A stretch of DNA of 64,000 bases from Halichondria panicea (GCF_963675165.1 NC_087378.1:1015001-1079000), one strand, 5' to 3'. Numbered from the stretch's first letter, positions 1 through 16,100 are shown. Notes: generated from the letters alone by a model not told the origin. A program made the numbers and translations.

Positions 1-64
1 TTTGCAGTAAATACCGTTTGGTTTGAATAGTACTGTTGTTCCCAATCTCCAGCCCCAAAAGAAA

Positions 65-2702
<2,638 letters not shown>

Positions 2703-3090
2703 TGTATGTTGTTGTATGGACTTAGGGACAGTATAAGACAAACAATTAAATCATTTACCTGTTACAAGTTGATTACTATTAGGGATTATTATTGCATAGT
2801 GCACTCTTGTCTGTTTATCAGTGGAAATGGACAGCAGCTATTTAGAAGGAAAAAAGATGGTTTGTAATTTTGATTCTACTGATTTTTGCTGACAATAAAT
2901 TTGTTGCACCATGAATGATGTGACTGGAAGAGAAAGAAAATATGTTGAAACATTCTAAGTAGGTATGGGTCGTGGGATTATGAAGTATAATAAGCCAAGC
3001 CATGCAAAAATGATTTACTAGTTACATTATCTTTACCTAATATTTAGGATTGTTCCTAGCTAGCTAAAATAATAAGCTATTACATCGGCT
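2703..3090. other. Intergenic spacer, eEF1A to NHLRC2
   Basis: This 388-bp AT-rich spacer should hold the eEF1A 3' UTR and the NHLRC2 promoter and 5' UTR. An AATAAA at 2894-2899 is a plausible poly(A) signal for eEF1A. I see no TATA box or ORF of note. Confidence 0.6.
2894..2899 (+). terminator. Probable poly(A) signal of eEF1A
   Basis: AATAAA about 190 bp after the eEF1A stop codon, in an AT-rich context and before the next gene. Confidence 0.5.
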
Positions 3091-4957
3091 ATGTCTACTC
3101 TGATTCCCCCATTAGAGCATAAATCAGTGAAGGCTAAGCTCTCATCATTGAGATTCTCTATCGAACAAACAGAAGTTCTCCGTGAGAAGCAGTCAGCTAT
3201 CACCACTCATCTTCAAGCCACTGAGAATGATCCCCTCTTCCAATTGGACCCTGAATTCCCATCATCTTTGGACTGGTTCAACTCAAAACCTCTGTCTTTT
3301 TCGAAGGAGCTAGCTGGGAAGATTGTGGTGTTGGATTTCTTCACCTACTGTTGTATCAATTGTGTGCATATTCTCCCCGATTTGGAGAGATTGGAACGTA
3401 TCTATTCTCCGTCCGATGGTGTGGTTATCGTCGGTGTACACTCGGCCAAGTTTGGTAATGAGAAGGTGTCGGACAACATTCAAAATGCCATTGAGAGGTA
3501 AATTGGTTAATAAGTTTCTTTGTGGATGGATGTATGGCAGCATTGTTTTAGGATAAAGCATCTGTTCACACTCAATACTCTGTTTATAGATTATTGTTAT
3601 TCCTTCCCATGCATGTTTATATAGGTATGGTATCAAACATCCAGTTGTGAATGATGTCAACATTGAACTCTGGGAGAGGCTAGGAATAACTTGCTGGCCC
3701 ACTCTGGTAATTATCGGTCCTAATCGACAACTACTGCATTACATCATTGGAGAGGGGCATGCCGACGAGTTCCACATCGTCATGGATACAGTCGTTGCGT
3801 ACTACAAGGACAGGTTGAACCTCGATGACATTCCGCTGGGGATGGGGGTAACAAAGATGGAGGCTCCCTCCTCGCTCGGTTTAAAGTACCCGGGAAAAGT
3901 TTGCTTAAGTGAGGAGAGAGGTGTCTTATTCATTTCAGACTCCAGCAACCATCACATCTTATCTGTGGAGAAGACAAGTGGTATGTACAGTTACAGTTGG
4001 AAAGCACATTCACGTTACTGTTTCTAAGTTTTAATTTCTATGCTCCTTACCAAGTTTATTGATTGTGTTCACACACATACACATGCAGGAAGTGTTGCTG
4101 GTATCTACGGTAGTGGTGTGGCAGGTCTAAAGGACGGGGGTAAGGGAGAGTGTCAGTTCAACTCCCCTCAGGGAATACTCTGTCACCAGGGAGCACTCTA
4201 TGTGGCCGATACCAACAACCATGCCATTAGGAAGGTAAGCCCTGGAACAGCTAATTCTAGTAGAGTGAATCTAGTACAGCTGAGGGAATTGATATTAGAT
4301 TGTGTACATGTAAATTAGCCTCTGTTTCTTGTGGTGACCACAATATTCATCTGCAGATTGACTTGGCTGCTGATACTGTTACCACAATAGCCGGAACTGG
4401 TTGCCAAGGCAGCGACAAGGAGGGAGGGGCAGTGGGCACGGCTCAGGAAATATCTTCTCCGTGGGACCTTGAACTAGGGACATCCCCTAACTCTGACCAC
4501 CCTAATCTGCTGTTCATTGCTATGGCAGGCTCTCACCAAATTTGGATACACTTCTTGGAAGATGCAGACTGGACTAAAGGAAGGTACGGTTGTGCTTTCA
4601 ATTGACTGTTCTATTCCCTCCACTTTACCCCCAGGCACTACTCTGCCGGGACCACACTCCGTTTCTCCGGCTCAGGGGATGAGGCAAACAAGAACAACTC
4701 GTATCCTCACAAAGCGGCCTTTGCTCAACCCTCTGGACTCACACTGGGTGGAGGGGGTAACCTGTACATTGCCGACAGTGAGAGCTCTACTGTGCGCTGC
4801 GTAGGTGTTCCAGAGGGCGGGACTAAGGCCTTGGTTGGAGGAGCTATTGACCCTACGGTATGGCACAAAATGGCAAAATGGATGGATATGTAGTTAGCTC
4901 TTGTGATAGAACTGTTCGTTTGAGCGTCTGTACTTTACAAAATACCCCCCCCCCCCG

Positions 4958-4990
<33 letters not shown>

Positions 4991-7957
4991 ACAGGATTTG
5001 TTTGCCTATGGTGACAAGGACGGAAAGGGTCGAGATGCTCGACTACAGCACCCACTGGGAGTGGTCTGGAATCAACAGGACAGTAGACTCTATGTGGCTG
5101 ACTCATACAACCACAAGGTACTTGCTAAACACGTAGACCTGCTACTGTACATTATCTGTGTGCACATTATTTCCTCTCAGATCAAGGTGATTGACCCCGC
5201 TACAAAATACTGCACCACTCTGGCAGGCACTGGGACAGCTGGTCTCGTCAACGGAGCTACTTCGCATGCTCAGTTCTCAGAGCCGGGTGGATTGTGTCTT
5301 GGGCCAGAGGGAAAGTCCCTATTGGTAGCCGACACCAACAATCATGTGATACGAGTGGTAGATCTGGACACCAAACAAGTGACTCAGGTAAGCATGAGTG
5401 TGGTATATCTTACCTTGATTTCCACAAGTTTTTAGTATTAAGAAAAGCTACATGTGTTTGCAATTGTCCATTTTTGAGGTTAAGACCTGATGAGGTTCAT
5501 TAGTGACACTCAGCTGCACGCTGCTTGTTGTGCCTTGATTTACTCATGAATTTGAGATCACTACCAATTATAGTAATTTGCCACCATGGCTACCATATTG
5601 TATCGAAGTGCCTGGATTGTTGAAACCGTACAAGATCCTCTAGCGATTATAATTGTTTGCATTCACTTCAATTGTATCGTTAATCAGAAGAAATTACCAC
5701 ATAATTATTATTTGATATGTGTTCACTATGACTTGTAATTGCCTTCACGTACTATAATATTATACTGTACATAGATGGATCTGCACTTCCCGGCAGCACC
5801 TGTCAAGCGGTTGACTGGGAGAAGAGCCGTCAATGTGAACTATGATCCAATTTCTGTTCCTAAAAGAGGCTTGGTTACCATAGTTATACAATTCCGCCCA
5901 CCCCCCACTTGTCATTGGACGGAGGACGCACCCAGTGCCTGGCAAATTCTAACAGGTAAGGTATGCAGTAGCTTCATATACGTACGTGCACATGATGAGT
6001 ATATATATTCTATTCTTTTAAGCAAATTACAAGCACTTGAAAAACCTTTGTTCTATTGCACGTAGAGTTGTAGCAATTTGCTGTGTACTCCCAACATGGC
6101 TGTAAGGGGGCAGCTGTACTCTTAGTTTGGGCTAGAAGTAATGGTCCACTATATCCAACGTTATTGAAAATATTTTTAAAATATTTTTAAAAGTACAGCA
6201 TTACTTGGTTACTCCCACTCACTCATTTTTTTATGGGAATGAATGTTCAGTGACTAATTGTTAAGTAAAACTAGTAGCAACAGCTGTAGGAAACTCAATG
6301 AGGTGTTGAATGAATCACACTTTAGAGCTGTGTGTTGGTTTCCCAAGAGCACACCCACTTTTCTTAAGAATTCTTTCGTACATGCAGTGACGTGGCGGAC
6401 GTATTGATATTAATAGGCCATGTTTGACTGTTGTATTGATATATCAAATCCCTTTTAGCATGTGTCGTGTGTCAGCCTGGTCTTTTCACTCTGCAGCTGA
6501 TACTAATAATCTATGAGAAGAATGTATCCCAAGAATTTGTTTTGTATATTTAGAAGCTATCGTAGCAGCTCCAATAGTTATGTTGCTAAACACACATCAT
6601 CATCATCATTTCTACTCAGTACTCCTCTTTGTAACATGATATTCACTTGCCTAAAGCAATTTTTGGCTGTAGCTATTTTTGCCATGACATAGCACACTCT
6701 TTGTGCTTCTGTTGACTGACTGTTAATGTGTGATAGTCAGTCCTTGGGGTGAAATGTCGTCATGTATGGTGACTACCTCACCTTTAAAGCCGTACATGGG
6801 GTGACTTAATTGTAATGGCTTGAGATGGAATGTTATATTGTACTTCTGTGACTGCTTCAGACCAGCAATAATACTTAGCTCTGTTGTATAGTATCTAGAG
6901 GTTCCATACCATGCAGTATACTGATCGCTGCATATTCATCATTTCAGCACTGCTCATTTTTTCTATTTTTGGTTTTTGCAGATCAACCGAGTGTGTACAG
7001 CCTTGTCCCTGATCAAGCTACCACTGGCAGTGTTAGTGCTGGAGCAGTGATCAAAATGACCACCCAGTTTGATGCCCCAGACAGCCCAGCAGACATTGAT
7101 TTTCAGGTAGGAAGCACACATGTAATTAACACTGTTAATGTCTGGTATAATAATTAGAGCACCTGTATCCTCAAAAGTTGCTAAGGAAGTCAATGCAACC
7201 TTCAGTTGTACATGTAATACTGTAACAATTAATGGTCTCTTGAGTATACATACACTAATGACTTAAGCATATCTATTTTCCAATTCAAGAGTTAGGGATT
7301 TTCAATAGTCAGCTTGTCTATGGTCGTATTATTATTGTGCATGCTAAGGAGATACCTTTAGTACCTTTCTAGTTAATTATGTGATCCCCATGACGATTTT
7401 TGATGCACATTATTCAGCACCTACTATCTAGAAATTCCTCACATTAATGGTAGCTCCACTAAGCCGTATAGATGAGGTGTAAACAACAATACAATACGAA
7501 TTAGAGCATTGCAAACATTCCAGGCCACAACAGGCGGCCATAACAGGCGCTGAGAATTGTGTCTCTTGGGAAAGCAAGTAGTTTAAGACCTACATTTTAG
7601 TAGCTTCGTATGTACTTCCAATAGTGTCACTGTGCAATTTACACATGTCATTCTAATCTAGCAAATGAACATGCACACTTTACATGATGCACATCTGTAT
7701 TATACACCACATCCAGCCGTGTATCAAGTGCACGTATAGGGAGCTCTCCTGTGTATACATTCCTACACGATTAAGACACTTTACTTTGAAATCAATACCC
7801 CTCTTCTGTGCAGGTTGAGGCAGCTTGCTACTACTGTGAGGAGTCTGGTGTTTGTCACATGACTGGAGCCGTCCTGACAATCCCGCTAGTCCCTGATGAG
7901 TCATGTGACACTGCAGAGGTGAATACGTCCATAACCTACCAGCCCACATTATCATGA
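3091..7957 (+). CDS. NHLRC2: NHL repeat-containing protein 2 (thioredoxin-like plus NHL beta-propeller)
   Basis: Ten exons: 3091-3497, 3625-3980, 4089-4234, 4357-4583, 4635-4857, 4995-5117, 5181-5387, 5775-5955, 6982-7106 and 7814-7957. Phases agree and give 712 aa, close to vertebrate NHLRC2. The N-terminal part is a thioredoxin-like domain with the CCINC redox-type motif (near residue 90) and the cis-Pro region CWPTL. It is followed by NHL propeller blades carrying repeated YVADTNNH / YVADSYNH / LVADTNNH motifs, then a C-terminal beta-rich domain. The family is cytosolic and has been linked to cell survival and cytoskeletal organisation in vertebrates; the biochemical role is not settled. 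The start is the ATG at 3091, the only one giving the family N-terminus. Introns 8 and 9 are the longest (about 1.0 and 0.7 kb), and I see no gene in them. Confidence 0.95.
4945..4988. repeat. Poly-C tract plus (CA)n microsatellite
   Basis: A run of C followed by CA repeats sits just upstream of the acceptor of NHLRC2 exon 6 (4995), so it forms part of that intron's 3' end. Confidence 0.9.
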
Positions 7958-8091
7958 CTTTGAACAATACTAAATCAAATGCTCTAGTTCGTGTTATTTT
8001 ACAGTAATTTGGCAGTTTTAAGTATTTCAATCAAGTTTTCACATGCATGCTTACGACTGATTTGTATTTACTAACATTTTGGTTTTAATAC

Positions 8092-8097
8092 AATAAA
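8092..8097 (+). terminator. Probable poly(A) signal of NHLRC2
   Basis: AATAAA 135 bp after the NHLRC2 stop codon, followed by T/G-rich sequence. Confidence 0.5.
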
Positions 8098-8450
8098 GTT
8101 TTTGTGAATTTCACAAGTTGTGATTGGTCAACCTTACGTACCAACCTCGTACTAACTGGCAGTACCTAAATAATTGAGGATATGATACAGTGTCACTATT
8201 TCTTGAATTTCCTGAAGCGATGGAAATGGTTGATTCTCAGAACCAGCTGCCATGGTCCATCTCCGGTCTAGTATAATTATATGTCACAGTGATGTTTGTG
8301 TTTGTACAGGGTAATCAATACTAGTTAGCTAAAATATCAGTATATGACTATGTGCTCGTTTCCATGAAAAATGTCTGAAACAAGGAAGAATCATGTCTGT
8401 TAGTGCAGCTTTCTCACATCAGGATATATCTTGCATGCCAGTGGTGGACA

Positions 8451-8704
8451 GTCCTAGTGATGCATTTCCCCTTCATTCAGAGCACCGCAATAATTAGCTT
8501 ATGGGTTACTATACAACATAGAATTATGCTGCGTTGTCAGAATGTGTCCACCTTAAAAGCTACATGTATATAATATATACATGTAAAGTGTATAGCTTTT
8601 AATGTGGATACATTCTAACATGCAGCATAATTCTATGCTGTATAGTAACCCATAAGCTAATTATTGCAGTGCTTTGAATGAACGGGAAATGTATCACTAG
8701 GACT
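8451..8704. mobile_element. Foldback MITE-like element
   Basis: A near-perfect inverted repeat. The left arm starts GTCCTAGTGA at 8451 and the right arm ends TCACTAGGAC at 8704. The arms are about 120 bp each with scattered mismatches, and the centre falls at about 8577 in a short TA-rich stretch (ACATGTATATAATATATACATGT-like, palindromic). There is no ORF. The structure is typical of a non-autonomous foldback element; the superfamily is unknown. Confidence 0.85.
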
Positions 8705-8954
8705 ATCTTTATGGCTCTGTTTGTTGTCTCGGGGGAAATCACTGATAATTTTTTGATTTACCAATAATGAAACGAGACACTGACACTGCGTAGGTTTTGT
8801 TTATAGTTTATAAGGATTTGTTTGAAGAGATAGTAATTAAGCGTAGTGCTGTGACACTTAATACTGTGTCACATTTGCTTTCATAATGCTAGTAAATAAT
8901 GGCATAGGGTGCTCAGAGAATCAGCAAGGTTCGGTAGACCATACCGTGATGTAG

Positions 8955-9025
8955 TAGTCTCATGTATCAGCCGCACCTCTAAGGGAGGAACTTCCCAAAA
9001 GAAGGGCGGCTGATTCATGAGACTA
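8955..9025. repeat. Short inverted repeat (hairpin)
   Basis: TAGTCTCATGTATCAGCCGC at 8955-8974 is the reverse complement, with one mismatch, of the 20 bases at 9006-9025. The spacer is about 31 bp. It may be a tiny MITE or a structured RNA element. Confidence 0.75.
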
Positions 9026-10009
9026 ATCGTGATGTACGTATGTGTACGTATGTGTGATGTACTTTGATTAATTAAGCGAGTTGATTGCGTACTGTCATAG
9101 AAATGGTGTCTACCTTATTGAATTACGTGGTTGGTAAAGTTGGCAGTACAAAGGGTACCTTTTGGTCAGTCTCGTTAATTAGAATCCCACTAAGTGAGCA
9201 TTCAGTGGTACAACAAAGAGTGTAGGAGTTAAGAAAAGATTCATTCAAAAGTTAAAAGTGTGTCGAGTCGAATACAGTGAGTAGCTCTATTTTTAAAATT
9301 GATAGATATTAAGTGAATAGATATTAAGTGGAAACTTTAGCAGTTTGGAATGTAGATAGTCGTGTATTCCACTACTTCCTTTCCTATGAACTAAATTCTT
9401 TCGGTAACTTGAGAGTGACTACACTACTTAAGCTGCATTTCTACAGCTACTGTCGTACAACTAAGCAAGAATAGTTACAGTTGGACTGTTTAATAGTAGA
9501 GGACTATCCTCCCTCAAATTAAGAGAGTGTGAGAGCAACAGAAGCTCAGACTATTGGATTAGCTGAGCATTTGGCATTCTTTGCCCACGACAGTCCAAGT
9601 AAACAAGTGATTCCAACTTCTCTAAAGTGTCTGTGTGTTGACTGAAGTCTCCAGTAAACAAATTAACTGTTTTGTTGATACTCTCAAGGGAAAACATCAA
9701 GAAAAAAGGTAAAAACAAACAATGATATAATATTTTTCTACTTTAATAGAGTCTAGATATTTTGCAGATGCAGATGGTTAGTACCTCTTTGTCTAGATCT
9801 AGACTAGAGCTAGTTACAGCTGTGTGAGATAGTAAGCCTCTCAGTGCCATTGGCTTTTGCATGTGAGCAGCTACATTGTACATACATGGAGCTGCAGTCA
9901 AGTGGCAGTGGGTGTAGAGTACAAGGCCACGCCCACAAACGAGCCCCTCCCTCTTTAGCTTGCAGCCACAAAATATTCATTGTTGTTTACACACATTCTT
10001 CAGATTCCT

Positions 10010-11649
10010 ATGGAGATGCCAAGCAGGCGACCACACTCGTATATCAACAGCTTCTCTGCAAACGACTACACAGTAGTGGAAGGTCTTGCAGGTCCCTTGC
10101 ATAGAGCAAAGTCTAACAAAGAACTGAGCACCTCTCAACCAGCTGAGTGCAGCTATCGATACTCAAGATCAAATTCGCAAGGAGCTGATTTCCAACAAGC
10201 TGTTTCTACTTCTTCACCCAAAGAAGACAAGGAGTTTGACATACAGTGTGAGATTGCACTAGAAGAACTAAGAGAGCAGTTAGAACAAATTCCCTTCAAG
10301 AAGAAGTACGCATCTGTAACAGTTCCTCTGTCTATCAAATATTCAACAATGACTAGCAGGCCAAGATCCCCTAAGAAAAACAACGAGCTGGCTGAGCAGC
10401 TAGAGCAGGAGAAACTGCAGGAAGAATTGGACCAGTCACTCTTTAAAATCAGAGAGCAACTGGTAAGCTTGTGTACTCTAGTATGATTTTGGCTAGCTAT
10501 CTGTTGTCAAAACATTTTCCGTTGTTGCTGCCTGCATGTAGATCTAGTCTACTTAGTTATACTATAGCCTAGCTAGCTCCTTGTATATGTTATAGAACAT
10601 GTGCCTGCAGTGTCTAGTTCTCTCGTCAGATTTTAATTATGCTTTCTGCTCCCCCCCCCCAGAACATGCTCACATCTGAACGAGTCAACATGGAGAAACA
10701 CATGGAGGATCTCACCAATGACATCCACGAGGCACGCATACAATGCCACAACCAGTGCCAACAGAGATTTTTTTCTACTGGAGTTCGAAGAGTTCGAAGC
10801 TCCACCTACACCCCAGAGATAAAAAAGAAGCGCACAACACCACCCAGCCAAAGGAAAGCACCACATGAAAAACGTGCATCCCAACCAGCTCTTCTCTCTC
10901 CCGATTCCTGTGTCAGCAGTCCGGAGTACATTGTTCAGGGACATAAGAGTCTGGGCTATACCGACAGTGGTTATGGATCGCTCAATAGAAGGGAACTACG
11001 AGTGAGAGCAGCAAGCTTTGCCACCTCAACTCCAAATGTTAGTCTGAGCCAAGGAAACGATTACAACCCAACCATCCCTGAGTTACCCGAGTCTCCGTGC
11101 TTCTCCCAACAAACACCTTCCCATCATCTAAGAGATCGAGTCAGGAGCAATCCCACCCTCCATTATGTCTCCCATACTGCTCCAAGACACCATCGCAGTC
11201 AGTCTGCCATAGTCACACCCATAATCAGCATCACATCAAGTCCCGATCTTTCAACTCGCAGAAGACACGACGGGAAATCGTATCAGTTGTCCCATCGCAA
11301 TTCACTGCCCGAGTCAGTGATGAACAAAATAGTTGAGGATGAAATTGATTCAGTCAGTGTGAGCGACACTCTGTCACAAGCTAGTCTGTCTCAACTGACG
11401 GATGAAGGCGGCTCTCCAAAAAGCCAGAGCAGTACGGTCATTGTGAGAAGAAGTTCACTAACAGGGCAGGTTGAACACATTCGACGTCCCAGAAAGATAA
11501 ACAGTTTTAGTGGAGCCACAGAGATTGAATTGAAATTGAAGAGTTCATACTATAAGACTGACCCCGAATATAGAGTATTGAACACTGGGTTTAAGCGAAA
11601 CAGAAAAAATAGAGTCATACTACCAAACAGCATCGAAACAACTGTTTAG
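10010..11649 (+). CDS. Unrecognised Ser-rich coiled-coil protein
   Basis: Two coding exons, 10010-10462 and 10663-11649, joined in phase 0 by a canonical GT-AG intron whose acceptor follows a C10 tract. They give 479 aa. A pyrimidine-rich AG at 10002-10003 suggests an upstream 5' UTR exon, and the ATG at 10010 (MEMPSRRPHSY) is the first in frame after it. The N-terminal third has two predicted coiled-coil segments rich in E, L and Q (near residues 75-95 and 125-165). The rest is a low-complexity, probably disordered, Ser/Arg/Pro-rich tail with many possible phosphorylation sites and the segment GYTDSGYGSL. There is no signal peptide, transmembrane segment or catalytic motif. I do not recognise the family; a cytoskeletal or scaffold role is only a guess. 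Coding status is supported by the long open exon and good splice sites. Confidence 0.75.
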
Positions 11650-12940
11650 GACAGCATTTTTTATTATGTGTTACAGAATTGTTTGTGTGTGTTGTACTGC
11701 ATAATTATTATTTGTTTTCTCATCATTATATATTACTGGTGTCTGACAAGTGGTAAATTAGGATAAATGCCATGTGATAATTGGGTGATTATAGATGTGG
11801 TATTGATAGCATGTGAACAATAACTGCATGTGTACATACAGTACTAAAACAGATAATTCAGGCCTCATTACATGAAGCACCCTCTAGCACATTCGTTTAA
11901 GGAGATTATCCTACGTCATTGCATACCCGTCTTGATTAGGACTAACTCAATTGCTTCATGATCAGCAGGCAACCATACATCACATCATGGGGGCTGTCAC
12001 ACACTCTCACACAGCTAGTGATAACTTATTGTGATATTGTGGTTTGGCACACATGTTTGGGGAGATGAAAGGATAGAACACAATGGGGTGAGTGCATGCA
12101 CACCATTGAGTCTCACTCCAGTACTACATTGTCTAGTCCTGTGGAGTAACACTGCTTGGATAAAATTCAAACATGGTTGTCCTAGGATCAGATTCGTCTG
12201 GAACATTGGCTAGAGCTTATGGCCGAAACAAGAGTTGTGTCTAGTAGGAGTGGGATGGTTGTTACGGGGCACTGTCATTTTGACATGTCTAGAATAATGA
12301 TTTCGTGCAAACAGCTAAGTTTCCCTGCCAAACCTTGGTTGAATAACTAAATGAAGGAAGCTCATTTCTGTTGGCATTAGTGATACTTGGCCAATTAGTT
12401 CCCTCTTTGTCTTCATGTTTGTTCAAGTGGATAAAAGCCCCTAACTGATTATTGCTCACAAGCAAATAATTAGAGTTATTATGTCATTACAGGCTTGGTT
12501 GGCATCAAACTTCTAACCCACTTTGTTGGGTACCTATTTAGAAGGGCACACACATGCATAGAAACTTCCGTAGCTGAATAGGCATAACTATCCCCCATAC
12601 AACACTCCCACTGATTACTGGAGATCACCTAACCCAGCTAGGCTGAAAATACACCCCCAAAGGAGTTTTACGATTGTGTTTGCCCATTTTTTAATTACTC
12701 CCAACCACTCCCTGCAACCAAGGGTAAATCACACACAGATGTTACATGCAGCGATATAATGTGTCTATACTTGGTCAATATCACTGGAAACACAGCATCA
12801 CAATAATATAAAGGCTGATAACTAAGAGACGAACATGAAACATAAACATGGGGGTGTAATTGCTAACACACATAGTGCTTCATCTAACAGACGGGTGTCC
12901 TAAAGTTCTATTTCTGTATTCACATGATCAGTTCTGCCAT
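11650..12940. other. Intergenic spacer between convergent genes
   Basis: This 1.3-kb interval lies between the 3' end of the Ser-rich gene (+) and the 3' end of iPGM (-). It should hold both 3' UTRs. Only short spurious ORFs occur, and I see no recognisable element. Confidence 0.5.
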
Positions 12941-13091
12941 CTATGATTTCAGCAATAACGATTGTCCAGTCATTTCTTTGGGTATGTCCAGTCCCATCAG
13001 GTCCAGTACTGTGGGAGCCACGTCTGAGAGCCCTGGGTCATGTGACAAGGGCCGGTAACAATGTCCACTGGTGCTGTGCATCATAAACGGC

Positions 13092-13145
<54 letters not shown>

Positions 13146-16100
13146 CGTGCGTGTGTGTGGTGAGGTAGTCATGGGTGTGTGTGTGTGTGACATAAAACCT
13201 TAAGGGTGCTGGAACACCTACGCCCACGTACGCCCACACACACGTTGCTAGGGAAAGCTAACTATGAAACTACCTGCAGGGGAGACATGGATCCTTCACA
13301 GGATTATGAAGCAACACTCTACTAGTGTGCATTCCAAAAATGGAGAGGAAAGGATGATGACAACAGATTTTACACTTGATTTTCATCATATAGCTAAAAG
13401 AAGTTCCGCTTAGGAAACCAGTAGAGCTATGGACTTGATTGTTTGTTTGCAGGTGCACTACACACAGCTCTTCAACATTACGAAGAGCTTTTGTTGTAAA
13501 ATCCCTTTGTTATCTATTTATGAGAATTTTTTGTCATGACACACCCTCTAGAGAAAAATCTAGACCGTATATGGACAAAGTCAGCCCGTAACTTTGTTCA
13601 CCTTACCTAATTATAGCAGCATGCTAAATATAGACCAAGTCCTGTACGTAGATAGTCAGATCGAACACTTTTTATATCTGGCTCTAGCGTACGCGTACGC
13701 TAGAGTATAAATTAAGACGTAAGCCTGTAGACCACGCCCCAATTGCGTACGTAGAGTGCAGAATTAGCGTTGAAGATCAAGAGCCATTTGTTAGTAGCCT
13801 GAAGAGAAGAGATAGGCAACGCTGGGGCTACAGACAGCGCTGACAATTGGCTGGCTCATAGACTTCTGCCAGGGTTGGCTGCTGTTTTGATGGACTTTGA
13901 AGGTAAACTATGAACTAGCTTTGCTAGCTTGATACACAGGGCCTTGCTTTTCACTCCCTTCCCCTTCAGAGCTTCCATGAAAGCCTGTGTGTAATACCAC
14001 TCTTGGACCTCAGTGTCACCAGAGTGCTGTGCTCCAGGCCAAGTTGGACCAGTCTCTTTGTCTGGGCTGCAGTAATGCTTGGCTTCCCCGGGCATCGGAT
14101 TGGTGGAACCTCCGCTTTTGTGAGGTCCACACAGCTCCATCTGCTTATTAGCAGACCGAATAGGGAGGTTGGGGAGGCAGCTGATCAGTGAATGGTGTGT
14201 CGTAACTGCCTCCATCGCCAGGACATCTGGAAATGAGCTTCTGTGAGTGTGATACATAAAATAAATAATAGCACAGATTGCCAACCTTCCAGACGAGTTC
14301 CTAGCGTGTTTGTAAGTATAGGTCCTCCATCCCAAGTTTTTTGCCAGAAAGGTGACTGTCCCCTTCATCTGGACAATACATGTGCATGTACAGTGAATAA
14401 TTATGTAGTGGCACCGGGTCAGGTAGAATCCATCCATAGGAACCAACCTATTTTTGTCATCGCCCCTGTTCACAATATTTTTTTCGTACCTGACCACAGG
14501 ACCATTCTGCTAACTTGGTGGCAAGGATCTCCAGCTTCTGAAGGATGCGATGCCATTGTGTGCTGGAACATGGTGGAAGACCCAACCAGCCACTCAACCG
14601 GACGTATCAACATGCAGGTGGCCATTGAGGAGAAAGGACAACACTGGATAGTGCCATGAACAGCTCGAATCGTGGATAGTACACGTCTAAAGCACTGAAG
14701 AGAAACGTCTCCACTCGACACAAATGAAGACAGTGTGTATTAACATTAAAAGACAATCCAACCTGCTGTGTGACTAATGCTAGTTGAGGAACTCGGACAC
14801 TTGTGCTGATTGTACTGAGACTGGGGTCTATTGGCACACTTACGTTTCTCCCATCTACTACTGAAGGCACTCCTTTGCTACAAATCTGGCTCTGTATTTA
14901 TTGGATTGTGTTATTTTGTTATTGATTTATTAGTTTGTGTAGCTACCTGATTTTCTTTTGCAGCTTGTAGTTAATTTAATTGAAGACATTCTCACAAAAC
15001 CACTATGTTGTTACTTGTGGTTACTACTATACTAGCGCACGCATTGAAATTAAATACTGCGTGTGCAAGTCTCAGGATCTAAACGTTGCATTTTTGTGGT
15101 TAAATTATGTCAATTTGTTACTATGTGCGGGCACCCTTAAGTACTTACTCATGGCATCATTATGAGCACTTCAAATGGAACCAATTAGTGACGTAGGTAT
15201 AAGGTGATAACTAGACATGGTGAGAACCAGACATTGGTAACCTCATCAGTGAAACATTAGCTGCCCACATCAACTCCACCATTTCTACCATTAGACAGCC
15301 AATAATGAACAGGGTGCATCTCTACCGGTAGACATCCAATAATGAACAGGGTGCATCTCTACCATTAGACAGCCAATAATAAACTGGGTGCATCTCTACC
15401 GTTAGACATCCAATAATGAACAGGGTGCATCTCTACCATTAGACACCCAATAACAAACAGGGGTGTATAGCAGACCAACTAACTCCAGATAGAAAAGAGG
15501 TTAGGAAACCATTAATGGTACCAAGGCTATGTATGTGGTTAGGTCTAGAGTTAGGTGTATTATGGTAGGGGCTTTTAGGCCTAGCTATGGCTAGCAATGA
15601 TAGTTTCACTTAAGCTAGGGTAAGTACAATAAAGTAGGGAGCAAAATTTGGGTATTTACGTAGTCTAGGGACTGCCACAGTTTGACAATAATTATGAGTG
15701 ACACAGCTGATGATACGTACAGGGTGCAGCTGTGTGTTGCATAGCAGAGCAGGAAGTATTGGCACACACTCACCATCAGTGACATTCGTGTTGACCCAGA
15801 GTGAATATTTCAACTAGGCAGTTAGTTACATATGCACTATGTAGCTTGGTAGCAATGATTGGTCCCATATGTTTCCATAATTACGCGTATGATTAACTAG
15901 GGAATTACAACAAACCATATATGGCTACAAATTGTAGATATCTGTTGTCATGAATAGCACAGACAGATAAAAATATAAACTCAATGAGGTAGACCTGGTC
16001 AATCCAAAACAAACACATTCCAGGTACAAAACTCCCAGGTCGCAAATCTCCAACCATCTTGTCCAAAGTGATTAGCATTGTACCCACATCACAGAGGAAC

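Larger units (their letters stand above)
7958..10003. other. Gene-poor interval with foldback elements
   Basis: Two kilobases between NHLRC2 and the next gene. AATAAA at 8092-8097 is a likely NHLRC2 poly(A) signal. The interval holds a 254-bp foldback element (8451-8704), a short hairpin (8955-9025) and a small direct duplication around 9300-9330. The end should contain the 5' UTR and promoter of the gene starting at 10010. I see no convincing ORF. Confidence 0.6.

Noticed and set aside
5470-5560. Possible C/D snoRNA in an NHLRC2 intron (CTGATGAGG at about 5487)
   Set aside because: A box C-like string but no box D at a suitable distance and no terminal stem.
7680-8030. 116-codon minus-strand ORF
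   Set aside because: Antisense shadow of the last NHLRC2 exon and its flanks; no family resemblance.
14003-14659. Plus-strand ORFs of 62 and 138 codons
   Set aside because: They overlap the better-structured minus-strand blocks and have no splice or family support.
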